From: JAHRAW01 sp965243285
GTDB lineage: Bacteria; Pseudomonadota; Gammaproteobacteria; Arenicellales; Poriferihabitantaceae
Reading direction: 5' to 3'
DNA: 64,000 nucleotides
NCBI GenBank assembly: GCA_965243285.1
Contig: OZ251537.1
Location: 1,116,001-1,180,000, forward strand
In this document: positions 28,026 to 36,498 of the stretch, one piece after another
Numbering within the stretch: the first letter of the stretch is position 1
Layout: every line of letters starts with the position of its first letter
The notes under the pieces: generated by a model
Told to the model about the DNA's origin: nothing
The model's database searches: none
What the model saw: only the letters and a program-made list of their open reading frames with translations
Position numbers and translations under genes: made by a program

Positions 28026-29348
28026 TCACTCTAATTTACCGATGGGCGATAGGGCGTCGGCGATGTGGACGCGGCCCTGGCCGTAGATGGCGATATCGCA
28101 ACCGGGCGAGGGGGTGTTGCACATCAGGCCCTCGTAGGTGGCGGTGTCGAGCAGGATTTTGGTGGTCTGCGGGGCGGTCAGGCCGGGGAATTTGTGGCGC
28201 ACCAAGGCGGCGTGGCCGGCCACGCGCGGGGCGGCGTGGGAGGTGCCTAAGGTGATATAGCCGGGGGCTACGATGGTCTCCTGGCGATCGCAGCCGTCTG
28301 GCGGCGAGGCGGCATCGCATAAATACGCGGCGCCGCGATAGGGTGCGGTGCCGTATTCCACCAAAAACCGCTGCTGTACTACGGGGTGATCGCCGGCGTA
28401 ATTACTGTAACTATCGGCCAATTTGGCGCCGCCGCGTTGCGCGTATTGGTCCAATCCGCCGACGATTAAAACTCGCTGGCCGTATTCGCTGTGGGTCGCC
28501 ATCCAGCGGTTTTCCGGCACCAAACCGGCATCATTTTGGTTGTTGCCGGCGGCTTTCACCAGCACGGCATCGGCGGTATTGGTGAGGTAGTCGCCCAAAC
28601 TCGCATCGCTGCGCAACAGGTGCGGATAACGCTGGTCATTGTCGAAGCGGCGATATTGCTCTTCCCATTCGGCCGCGCTGAGGTTGGGCGAAAGCGGGCT
28701 GGTGCCGAAACTCATGTTGAGTACATCGATGCGGACGTCGGTGGCCACCACCGCATTGGCGGCATCGCGCACGCCGCCTTGGCGAAAGGTGAAGCCGCCG
28801 CCGAAGCCGACCTCGAGGGCGTGCAGGGCGGCCCCCGGAGCGACCTCCGCGGCCGACAAACTCACGGCGTGGCCGTGCGTGACGGCGAAGGAATCGACGA
28901 TGAGAATATTGACGCCATCGCCAGTCCACCCCTGGCGCCAGGCGGTGCGCACATCGCGCGGCGGATTAGGCACACTGAGCGCGGCGTCGGCGGGGCTGCC
29001 TTGGGTGCGGCGGCCGAACATGGTGGCGCCGGCGGCATAGACCCGAAGGCCGACCTCGCTAATATCGCTGTTGCCCTCGCTATCCTCATAGCCGCCGCCG
29101 GGCATAAAATAGAGGTCTTTATCGCCGATTCCAGCGGTGGGTATTAATGTGTTGGGGATTCCGCCCGAAGTTGGTTCGGTTACCGGGGGGTCGGTGACTG
29201 GGGGGTCGGTGACTGGGGGGTCGGTGACCGGGGGGTCGGTTACCGGGGGGTCGCCGCCGCCGCCGCCGCCTCCCCCACCACCGCCGCATCCCGCCAACAG
29301 CGCCACTAGGCTGGCCGTTATTAGCCAGGTTTTGATTAAAGCGCGCAT
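28026..29348 (-). CDS. Subtilase-family lipoprotein, copy 1 (PPVTD linker)
   Basis: 440 residues. Lipobox LLAGC (Cys21) is followed by a run of 11 Gly, a D-P-P-V-T repeat linker (~residues 33-60), then the shared block GGIPNTLIPTAGIGDKDLYFMPGGGYED. The subtilase domain has Asp152 (LIVDSF), His158 (THGHAV), the oxyanion Asn in VKAAGNN and Ser370 (GTSHAAPRVAGHAALVRHKFPG). Predicted to be tethered to the outer membrane and to face the periplasm or surface. Asp and His are only six residues apart, much closer than in classic subtilisins. Ribosome site AGGA lies 9 bases before the ATG. Last of four tandem paralogues (28026-34494). Confidence 0.88.
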   Translation of the reverse strand: MRALIKTWLITASLVALLAGCGGGGGGGGGGGDPPVTDPPVTDPPVTDPPVTDPPVTEPTSGGIPNTLIPTAGIGDKDLYFMPGGGYEDSEGNSDISEVGLRVYAAGATMFGRRTQGSPADAALSVPNPPRDVRTAWRQGWTGDGVNILIVDSFAVTHGHAVSLSAAEVAPGAALHALEVGFGGGFTFRQGGVRDAANAVVATDVRIDVLNMSFGTSPLSPNLSAAEWEEQYRRFDNDQRYPHLLRSDASLGDYLTNTADAVLVKAAGNNQNDAGLVPENRWMATHSEYGQRVLIVGGLDQYAQRGGAKLADSYSNYAGDHPVVQQRFLVEYGTAPYRGAAYLCDAASPPDGCDRQETIVAPGYITLGTSHAAPRVAGHAALVRHKFPGLTAPQTTKILLDTATYEGLMCNTPSPGCDIAIYGQGRVHIADALSPIGKLE

Positions 29349-29526
29349 ATTGGTTATTTCCTACATATTAATGTTGGAATCTACGCCGCCCGACGGCGAC
29401 CAATAGGCGATTGCCGGCCATTTGGCGGTGAATCTCGATAAATCCGCCAAAATCCGTCAGAATTCCGTCCGAATCCGTCCGAATCCGTCCGAATCCGCCT
29501 GAATCCAGCAAAATTTAGCCGCCGAA

Positions 29527-30804
29527 TCACTCCAATTTACCGCTGGGCGATAGGGCGTCGCCGAGGTGTACTCGCCCTTGCCCGTAGGTGGTGATAGGGC
29601 AACCGGCCGAGGTGGTGTGGCACGCCAGGCCCTCGTAGGTGGCGGTATCGAGCAAGATTTTGGTGGTCTGCGGGGCGCTCAAACCGGGGAATTTGTGGCG
29701 TACCAAAGCGGCGTGGCCGGCCACTCTCGGGGCGGCGAAGGAGGTGCCGGCGAGGTCCGTATCGCCTATGAAATGCGCGCTGTCGCAACTGCCGGGTGAC
29801 GATGTGGCATCGCACAAGCCGGCTACATCACTGTACGGCGAGCCGCCGTATTCCACCAAAAAGCGTTGCTGCAGGTCGGGTAATGCGCCCGCAAAATTGC
29901 TGTAGACAGCCCGGCGCGCGCCGCCTTGTTGGGCGTATTTGTCCAATGCGCCGATGATTAAAACGCGTGCTTTGGTGACATCAGCGACCACCAAGGCGGT
30001 GTTTTCCAGCAATCGAAGAGAATCAACGTCGTCATTCCCCGCCGCCTTGACGAGGACGGCATCGGCGGCGCCGGTCAGATGGTCGCCGCCAAGCACATCA
30101 TTCAACAGCGGGTCAGTGGCTACTTCAATGGCAATCTCTTCCAATTCAGCCTCGGTTATGTCGAAAGGTATTGGTTCGCTGCCAAAACTCATGTTGAGTA
30201 CATCGATTTTGGTATTGGCGGACACGGTCGCGTTATTGATGTTGCGCAAGCCGCCGTTTATGCCACCTTGGCGATAGGACAAGCCGGTGTTTTCCAAGCC
30301 AGCATCGAAGGCGTAGTAATTGGCATTTACGGCGACCTCTGCCGCTGACATCAACACCGAGTAGCCATGCGTGCTGGAATTATTGCCTAATATGCCGGCG
30401 GTGCCAAATGAATCGACGAGGAGAATATTGATGCCATTGCCGGTCCATCCTTCTCGCCAGACGGTGCGAACATCGCGTGGCGGGGTGGGTACATCCAGCG
30501 AGGCACTGGTAGAACTGCCTTGGATGCGCTTGCCGAATGCGGTGACGCCGTTTTGATATACGGCATCGGTGGCATTGCGAATATCGCGGCTGCTATCGCC
30601 ATCTTCATAGCCGCCGTCGGGCATAAAGTAGGGGTCTTTATCGCCGAGCCCGGCGGTGGGTATTAATGTATTGGGAATTCCGCCCGAAGAGCCGCCGCCG
30701 CTACTGCCGCCGCCGCCACCGCCACCACCGCCGCCGCATCCGGCCAGTAACAACATCCCCGCCACCATCAGCAGGGTTTTTATTAGAGTGCGCATGGTGT
30801 TCAT
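29527..30804 (-). CDS. Subtilase-family lipoprotein, copy 2 (Gly/Ser linker)
   Basis: 425 residues. Lipobox LLLAGC, a poly-Gly run and a short GGSSGGGSSGG linker precede the conserved GGIPNTLIPTAGLGDKDPYFMP block. The triad is Asp in LLVDSFG, His in STHGYSV 15 residues later and Ser in AGTSFAAPRVAGHAALV; VLVKAAGN supplies the oxyanion Asn. It shares most of its catalytic domain with copies 1, 3 and 4, in the same orientation. The 178-base gap to copy 1 holds GAATCCGTCC repeats and a conserved 'ggcggtgaatctcgataaatccgcc' type stretch seen in all gaps of the cluster. Confidence 0.88.
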   Translation of the reverse strand: MNTMRTLIKTLLMVAGMLLLAGCGGGGGGGGGGSSGGGSSGGIPNTLIPTAGLGDKDPYFMPDGGYEDGDSSRDIRNATDAVYQNGVTAFGKRIQGSSTSASLDVPTPPRDVRTVWREGWTGNGINILLVDSFGTAGILGNNSSTHGYSVLMSAAEVAVNANYYAFDAGLENTGLSYRQGGINGGLRNINNATVSANTKIDVLNMSFGSEPIPFDITEAELEEIAIEVATDPLLNDVLGGDHLTGAADAVLVKAAGNDDVDSLRLLENTALVVADVTKARVLIIGALDKYAQQGGARRAVYSNFAGALPDLQQRFLVEYGGSPYSDVAGLCDATSSPGSCDSAHFIGDTDLAGTSFAAPRVAGHAALVRHKFPGLSAPQTTKILLDTATYEGLACHTTSAGCPITTYGQGRVHLGDALSPSGKLE

Positions 30805-30943
30805 CTACAAGTTATGGTGATTGTTGGAATAACAGCCTGCCAGGCTATAGCATTTTGAAGGCTGCCATCATTTGGCGGTGAATCTCGATAAATCCGCCAA
30901 AATCCGCCTGAATCCACCCGAATCCAGCCGAAATCCAGCCGAC

Positions 30944-32794
30944 TCACTCCAATTTACCGATGGGGGATAGGGCGTCGGTGATGTGTACCCGGCCCTGGCC
31001 GAAGGTGTAGACATCGCAACCGGCCGAGGTGGTGGCGCACGCCAGGCCCTCGTAAGTGGCGGTGTCGAGCAGGATTTTGGTGGTCTGCGGGGCGGTCAGA
31101 CCAGGGAATTTGTGGCGTACCAAGGCGGCGTGGCCGGCCACTCTCGGGGCGGCGAAGGAGGTGCCGGCGATGCCTGTGCCGCCGAGGGATTGCTGGTTGG
31201 CGCAACTGGCGGGCAGCGAGGTGGCGTCGCATAAATAGGCTGTGGCGCTGTATGGCGAGCCGCCGTATTCCACCAAAAAGCGCTGCTGCAGTTCGGGCAG
31301 CGCGCCGGCGACATTGCTGTAATTAGCCCGGCGCGCGCCGCCTTGTTGGGCGTATTTGTCCAAGGCGCCGACGATTAAAATGCGTTGCGCGATGCTTTCA
31401 TCGGACAGCATGAAGAGGTGTTCCGCCAAGCGAGCAGAATCAATGCGGTAATAAGAGCGGCTATCATTGCCGGCCGCTTTGGTGAGGACGGCATCGGCGG
31501 CGCCGGTGAGGTGGCCGCCGGTTAGCACATCCATCAGCAGTGGGTTGGTGCGGGAGCTCTCCACCGCCTCGGCCATTCTCGCCGCAGTTATCCCCAAACT
31601 CAGTGGCCTGCTGCCAAAACTCATGTTGATGACATCGATTCTGGTGTCGGCGGCCACGCTGGTGTTATCGCGGTCGCGCACGCCGCCGTTTATGCCGCCT
31701 TGCTCATAGCGCGACCGGGGTGGTGGGCATAGAAGTAAGGTGCATGGGGGTGGCGGTGGGGGGATGCCGGCATCATAGGCGTAGTAATTGGCGTGCGGGG
31801 CGATTTCCGCCGCCGACATCCGCACCGTGAAGCCGTGGGTCAAGGTATCGGCTTCGCCGGGCAGGTCGAAGGAATCGACCATGAGAACATTCACCCCCTG
31901 GCCGCTCCAGCCGTCGCGCCAGGCGGTGCGAACATCGCGCGGCGGGTTGGGTACATTCAGCGTGGCGGCGGTGGCGCTGCCTTGGATACGTTTGCCGAAG
32001 GTGGTGACGCCGGCGGTGTAGATGGCGTGCGTGTCATCGCGAATATCGTTGTTGCTATCGCCGTTTTCATAGCCGCCGCCGGGCATAAAGTACGGGTCTT
32101 TGGTGCCGATGCCTGCGCTGGGGATTAGGGTGTCTGGGATGCCGCCGGAAAATGTGGGGTTGTCGGGCGGATTTTGGTTGTCGGTGTCGGTGCCGGTTTG
32201 ATCGCCGGTATCGGTGTCATCGTCGCCGGTATCGGTGTCATCGCCGGTGTCGGTGTCATCGTCGCCGGTATCGGAGTCATCGTCGCCGGTGTCATCGTCG
32301 CCGGTATCGGAGTCATCGTCGCCGGTATCGGAGTCATCGTCGCCGGTGTCGGTGTCATCGTCTCCGGTATCGGTGTCATCGTCTCCGGTATCGGTGTCAT
32401 CGTCGCCGGTATCGGTGTCATCGTCGCCGGTATCGGTGTCATCGTCGCCGGTATCGGTGTCATCGTCGCCGGTGTCGGTGTCATCGTCGCCGGTGTCGGT
32501 GTCATCGTCGCCGGTATCGGTGTCATCGTCGCCGGTATCGGTGTCATCGTCGCCGGTATCGGTGTCATCGTCGCCGGTATCGGTGTCATCGTCGCCGGTG
32601 TCGGTGTCATCGTCGCCGGTATCGGAGTCATCGTCGCCGGTGTCATCGTCGCCGGTATCGGAGTCATCGTCGCTGGTGTCGGTGTCATCAGGCGGCGACC
32701 CACCTCCACCACCACCCCCACCGCATCCCGCCAGCAGCGCCAATAGGCTGGCCGTTATCAGCCAAGTTTTGATTAAAGTGCGTATGTTGTTCAT
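30944..32794 (-). CDS. Subtilase-family lipoprotein, copy 3 (DDDTDTG linker)
   Basis: 616 residues from ATG 32794 (MNNIRTLIKTWLITASLLALLAGC); an upstream ATG would add 15 residues before the signal peptide. Lipobox LLAGC and poly-Gly are followed by about 180 residues of D-D-D-T-D-T-G repeats, strongly acidic and plausibly calcium-binding, then GGIPDTLIPSAGIGTKDPYFMPGGGYE. Triad: Asp in LMVDSFD, His in LTHGFTV, Ser in AGTSFAAPRVAGHAALV. A proline-rich insertion (PPPPPCTLLLCPPPRS) interrupts the domain near the motif YYAYDAG. The catalytic body is otherwise full length. Confidence 0.88.
   Translation of the reverse strand: MNNIRTLIKTWLITASLLALLAGCGGGGGGGGSPPDDTDTSDDDSDTGDDDTGDDDSDTGDDDTDTGDDDTDTGDDDTDTGDDDTDTGDDDTDTGDDDTDTGDDDTDTGDDDTDTGDDDTDTGDDDTDTGDDDTDTGDDDTDTGDDDTDTGDDDSDTGDDDSDTGDDDTGDDDSDTGDDDTDTGDDTDTGDDDTDTGDQTGTDTDNQNPPDNPTFSGGIPDTLIPSAGIGTKDPYFMPGGGYENGDSNNDIRDDTHAIYTAGVTTFGKRIQGSATAATLNVPNPPRDVRTAWRDGWSGQGVNVLMVDSFDLPGEADTLTHGFTVRMSAAEIAPHANYYAYDAGIPPPPPPCTLLLCPPPRSRYEQGGINGGVRDRDNTSVAADTRIDVINMSFGSRPLSLGITAARMAEAVESSRTNPLLMDVLTGGHLTGAADAVLTKAAGNDSRSYYRIDSARLAEHLFMLSDESIAQRILIVGALDKYAQQGGARRANYSNVAGALPELQQRFLVEYGGSPYSATAYLCDATSLPASCANQQSLGGTGIAGTSFAAPRVAGHAALVRHKFPGLTAPQTTKILLDTATYEGLACATTSAGCDVYTFGQGRVHITDALSPIGKLE
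32196..32690 (-). repeat. 21-bp tandem array coding the acidic linker
   Basis: Over 20 units of a 21-bp repeat (plus strand: TCGCCGGTATCGGTGTCATCG) with few point variants, mostly third-position (TCGCCGGTGTCG and TCTCCGGTATCG types), and some 12-bp or 18-bp units. Frame is preserved. All six frames stay open across it, giving spurious long reading frames. Confidence 0.93.
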
Positions 32795-32937
32795 TTTCGT
32801 CATATTAATGTTGGAATTTACGCTGCCCGACGGCGACAACTAGGCGGTGGCCGGCCTGCCACATGGCGATGAATCCCATTAAATCCGTCAGAATCCACCC
32901 GAATCCACCCGAATCCGCCAAAAATCCAGCCGCCGGT

Positions 32938-34494
32938 TCACTTTAATTTGCCGATGGGCGACAGCGCATCGCCGAGGTGCACTCGCCCCTGGCCGTAAGT
33001 GGCGACATCGCAATTCGGGTGGCAAATCAGCCCGACCGTGGTGGCGGTGTCGAGCAGAATTTTGGTGGTCTGCGGGGCCGTTAAGCCGGGGAATTTGTGG
33101 CGTACCAAGGCGGCGTGGCCGGCCACTCTCGGGGCGGCGAAGGAGGTGCCGCTGGCGCCCGATTGTAGGAATTGTGGGCTATCGCAATGGTCGGACGGCG
33201 AGGCGGCAGTGCATAGATAAAAGGTATCGCGGTACGGAGCGCCGCCGTATTCCACCAAAAAGCGCTGCTGGATGGCGGCCTCGGCGCCGGCGTAATTGCT
33301 ATATCGAGAATCTAACCGCGCGCCACCTGCTTGCGCGTATTTATCCAAGCCGCCGACGATTAAAACCCGCGATTCGGTGGCCGCTTTGGTGGTCAGCCAG
33401 AGGTTTTCCCAGGATTGTTCGGCCGGTCTGTTGAAATTTCCGGCCGCTTTGGTGATGACGGCGTCGGCGGTGACGGTGAGGTAGTCGCCGTCGAGCAAAT
33501 CGGTATATATCGGGCTGATGCCCACCGAATCGATCTCCGCTTGGCGCCGATTTGGCCGCGGGTCTAAGCGTATCGGCGGTCGGGCGAAACTGAAATTGAT
33601 GACCTGGATGGGGGTATCGGTGGCGGCGGCAGAATCATCCCGGGCGCGCAACCCGCCGCTCAGATGGCTCGCCGGGCTGCCGCTATAGCCGCCCTCGAGG
33701 GCGTAATAATTGGCGTGCGGGGCGGTTTCTAACGCCGCCGCCGTCACCACATAGCCATGGAGGCCGAAGTTGCTGGCTGGGAACGGCGCGAATAAATCAT
33801 AAATGAGGATGTTGACGCCCTGTCCAGTCCAGCCGTCGCGCCACGCTGCGCGCACCTCCGCCGGCGGCAACACCGCACGCAACTCGGTGGCCGAAGCGCT
33901 GCTTTGCGCGCGCTGGCCGAAAGCGGTGAGGCCGGCCGGGTAGGCAAGGGCGGCGGCCTCGCGAATGTCGTCATCGCCATAATCGCCGTCGGGCATGAAG
34001 TAGGGGTCTTTGTCGCCGACGCCTTGCGGGGGGATTAGGGTGTCGAGAATGCCGCCTGAGGTGGTGGGTTCTTCTGGTGGCGTGGGTACGACGACCGGCG
34101 GCGTAGGCGGGGTGACGGGCGGCAGCGGCTCGTCGGGTGTAGGTGGTTCGTCGACCGGCGTGTCGTCGGTGTCGGTTTGGTCGTCGGTGTCGTCGGTATC
34201 GTCGTCCGGCGTATCGGTGACGGGCGGTTCGGCGGGCGGTACGTCGGGCGTGTTCTGGTCGTCGGTATCGGTTTGGTCGTCGGTATCGGTTTGGTCGTCG
34301 GTATCGCCGTTATCGCCGTTATCGCCGTTATCGCTGGTATCGCTGGTATCGCCGTTATCGCCGTTATCGCCGTTATCGCCGTCAGTCGGAGTACTCCCAC
34401 CCCCACCACCTCCCCCGCCGCCACATCCCGCCAGCAACAGCAGCAACAACATACCCGCTATCGCCGGCAGACATTTTTTAAGGAATGCGCACAT
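32938..34494 (-). CDS. Subtilase-family lipoprotein, copy 4 (NGD/TDDQ/Pro linker)
   Basis: 518 residues from ATG 34494 (MCAFLKKCLPAIAGMLLLLLLAGC); the frame opens further upstream but that extension would bury the signal peptide. After lipobox and poly-Gly come N-G-D and T-D-D-Q repeats and a Pro/Val/Glu stretch (residues ~33-165), then GGILDTLIPPQGVGDKDPYFMPDG. Triad: Asp in LIYDLFA, His in LHGYVV, Ser in SGTSFAAPRVAGHAALV. This is the most divergent copy and the first in the direction of transcription, so any cluster promoter should lie upstream of 34494. Confidence 0.88.
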   Translation of the reverse strand: MCAFLKKCLPAIAGMLLLLLLAGCGGGGGGGGGSTPTDGDNGDNGDNGDTSDTSDNGDNGDNGDTDDQTDTDDQTDTDDQNTPDVPPAEPPVTDTPDDDTDDTDDQTDTDDTPVDEPPTPDEPLPPVTPPTPPVVVPTPPEEPTTSGGILDTLIPPQGVGDKDPYFMPDGDYGDDDIREAAALAYPAGLTAFGQRAQSSASATELRAVLPPAEVRAAWRDGWTGQGVNILIYDLFAPFPASNFGLHGYVVTAAALETAPHANYYALEGGYSGSPASHLSGGLRARDDSAAATDTPIQVINFSFARPPIRLDPRPNRRQAEIDSVGISPIYTDLLDGDYLTVTADAVITKAAGNFNRPAEQSWENLWLTTKAATESRVLIVGGLDKYAQAGGARLDSRYSNYAGAEAAIQQRFLVEYGGAPYRDTFYLCTAASPSDHCDSPQFLQSGASGTSFAAPRVAGHAALVRHKFPGLTAPQTTKILLDTATTVGLICHPNCDVATYGQGRVHLGDALSPIGKLK

Positions 34495-34689
34495 ATTAAT
34501 GAGCAGCGGTTTCAATGCTCGGCGGTGAAAAATTCTCGAGGGGGTAAAGGTATATAAAAACGCGCCAAAAAACATAAAAATTGATAAAAAACACGAAAAA
34601 CCCATCAAAAAAGCATAAATAAGCGACAAAACAGCGCAAAAAAGGAAGTTTTTTAGGATTTAAAAAAATTCTGTGTCATCGATGTCATG

Positions 34690-35140
34690 ATTTACTGGCG
34701 TCTTTTTTACTGGCGTCTTTTTGCCAATTTTGGTGGGGAGGGTTTGTTTTTGATGTTGGCTTTAACTGAACCCACCGCGTACGCGGGGGAGTCAAAGCAG
34801 AGCCGCGCCGACAAGCGTGGGCTGCTTTGGTGGGGGGGATATCTTCAATATTAGGTTTTACTCAATTTTTGATTTTGATTATCGCTTTCGATTTTGTCTT
34901 TAAATTTTCACCCTATCAGCCACAAAATATGGATTAAAAGACAACATCAACATCAAAAAGCAACATCAAAAAGCAACATCAAAAACCCCCCACCAAATCA
35001 GGCGATAGAGCCGCCTGATTTGACTCCCCCCAGATGAAGCACGGGGGGGAGTAAAACGTTAAAAGCCAAAGCAAAGCCAAAAGCCAAAGCAAGATCCAAA
35101 AGCCAAAATCAAAAGCCAAAAATCAAAAGCCAAATTCCCC
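34690..35140. mobile_element. Mosaic hairpin repeat element, copy D
   Basis: Two hairpin modules in simple repeats. Near 34785-34835 a GGGGGAGTCAAAG...CTTTGGTGGGGGG frame encloses a stem with CAAAGCAG / CTGCTTTG arms and a GC-rich top. Near 34987-35060 the CAAATCAGGCG hairpin with CCCCCC flanks is followed by ACTCCCCCC / GGGGGGAGT. The 'taaattttcaccctatcagcc' stretch between them echoes other copies. No terminal inverted repeat is seen. It lies between the subtilase cluster and tRNA-Cys; 34495-34689 is AT-rich with no gene. Confidence 0.7.
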
Positions 35141-35247
35141 TAGTTTTCTCAATTCAAACTATCTGATTGGCGACCGCAGAATCGTGTATGCGGCGTGGTT
35201 GGTGGTATGGTTGCGGCGAATGTTTTCAGTGGGTAGCGGTAAGATAC

Positions 35248-35321
35248 GGCTGAGTGGCAGAGTGGTTATGCAGCGGCCTGCAAAGCCGTAGACCTCGGTT
35301 CGATTCCGGGCTCAGCCTCCA
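35248..35321 (+). tRNA. tRNA-Cys (anticodon GCA)
   Basis: Acceptor stem GGCTGAG (35248-35254) pairs with CTCAGCC (35311-35317); CCTGCAAAG places GCA in the anticodon loop; T-arm CGGTTCGATTCCG; ends with encoded TCCA. 74 nt. Confidence 0.95.
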
Positions 35322-35386
35322 TTTTTCGATAATGTGAATAGAGCGCTGCTGCGGTGCCGCTCGGCGATGTATTTGCAACCCCCCAA

Positions 35387-35473
35387 GCCCGGGTGGCGGA
35401 ACAGGTAGACGCAAGGGACTTAAAATCCCTCGAAGGAAACTTCGTGCCGGTTCGATTCCGGCCCCGGGCACCA
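35387..35473 (+). tRNA. tRNA-Leu (anticodon TAA)
   Basis: Acceptor GCCCGGG (35387-35393) pairs with CCCGGGC (35463-35469); anticodon loop CTTAAAA gives TAA; long variable arm (CTCGAAGGAAACTTCGT) typical of a class II tRNA; T-arm CCGGTTCGATTCCGG; encoded CCA. 87 nt. Confidence 0.95.
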
Positions 35474-35528
35474 TCCGCCGCCGCTCCATCGCCCCATCCG
35501 CCCACCCGCCGGACGGCTCCACCAGCCT

Positions 35529-36092
35529 ATGATTCCCAAACGCTTCATCACCGCCCAAGAATTGTTGGAAGATTCCTACCGCTTGGGGGCGCGCATCATC
35601 GCCAGCGGCTTTCGCCCGGATTTCATTGTCGGCATCTGGCGCGGCGGTTCGCCGGTGGGCATCGCGGTGCAAGAGATGTTGGAGCATTTTGATATTCCCA
35701 CCGACCACATCAGCGTGCGCACCTCGCTGTATCGGCGCATCGGCGAGGCCGATGGCACGGTGCGCGTGCACGGGCTGGGCTATTTGGAGCGCAACTTAAA
35801 CGCCGATAACGCGCTGCTGATAGTGGACGATGTGTACGATTCCGGGCGCAGCATCGAGGCCGTGCTCACCCAACTGGCGGCGCGCACCCGGCGCAACACC
35901 CCGGCGGCGATAAAAGTGGCCACGCCGTGGTTCAAGCCGCGCAGCAACGCCACCTCACGCGCCCCGGATTACTACTTGCACGAGACCGACGAGTGGCTGG
36001 TGTTCCCGCACGAAATTCAGGGTTTGTCGGCGGCGGAAATCGCCCGTGATAAGCCGGAAATCCATAAAATTCTGCAAACCCTGGCCAACTAG
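35529..36092 (+). CDS. Phosphoribosyltransferase (HGPRT-like)
   Basis: 187 residues. Type I phosphoribosyltransferase fold with the PRPP-binding motif LLIVDDVYDSGRSI near residues 97-110, preceded by IVGIWRGGSPVG. The C-terminal half has PDYYLHETDEWLVFPHEI, typical of the hypoxanthine-type family found in many Proteobacteria and archaea, so it probably salvages a purine base with PRPP. It begins 55 bases after tRNA-Leu. Co-transcription with the downstream corrinoid gene is unlikely because of a promoter in the 400-base gap. Confidence 0.85.
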   Translation: MIPKRFITAQELLEDSYRLGARIIASGFRPDFIVGIWRGGSPVGIAVQEMLEHFDIPTDHISVRTSLYRRIGEADGTVRVHGLGYLERNLNADNALLIVDDVYDSGRSIEAVLTQLAARTRRNTPAAIKVATPWFKPRSNATSRAPDYYLHETDEWLVFPHEIQGLSAAEIARDKPEIHKILQTLAN

Positions 36093-36330
36093 GCGGTACA
36101 ACGGCCTATAGTCGCGCCGAGAGCCACCATTGGCGCGGAATTGCCGGGGTTTTCAGCGTGTTTTCGGCGTCGCGAGCGGCTGTTAAGCGGCTGTTAATGG
36201 AGTTGGGCGGCGGCGGTTGTTCGCGCCGGTTTGATGGTCGCCCTTAGGCGGCGTCTTTTTAAGCAAAATTTCGCTGCCATCGCGGTCGCTTCTTGGTGCA
36301 ACATGGTTGCGAAAAAGTGCCAAAAAGGGG

Positions 36331-36362
36331 TTGACAGCGCGACGATTTATTTAAGATAGAAT
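36331..36362 (+). promoter_or_regulatory. Candidate promoter of the corrinoid-protein gene
   Basis: A consensus -35 (TTGACA, 36331-36336) is followed by AT-rich TTTAAGATAGAAT; TAAGAT (15-base spacing) or TAGAAT (20-base spacing) could be the -10, neither at ideal distance. The start would be ~125-135 bases before the ATG at 36499. I saw no cobalamin riboswitch box in 36093-36498; the rest of the gap is GC-rich without a gene. Confidence 0.4.
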
Positions 36363-36498
36363 CGCCGCGATTTTTATGCTCGGGTAAATTACGCGGTTAC
36401 TATCCACCTTATACATGTGTTGCGCCGCCGCCTAACCGGCGCTGGTCGCCATCCCCCTCAAACGCCGCCGCGCGGCTGATTCACTACGAGAAAACACC

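Noticed and set aside
32152..32843. Several overlapping long frames of R-C-H-R, V-I-V-A-G and S-S-P-V type on the strand opposite the third subtilase
   Set aside because: A 21-bp repeat with no stop in any frame produces them; only the minus frame continues into a lipobox and a catalytic domain.
36093..36498. Cobalamin riboswitch upstream of the corrinoid gene
   Set aside because: No B12-box-like sequence or conserved core could be found by eye; only a promoter-like -35 is clear.
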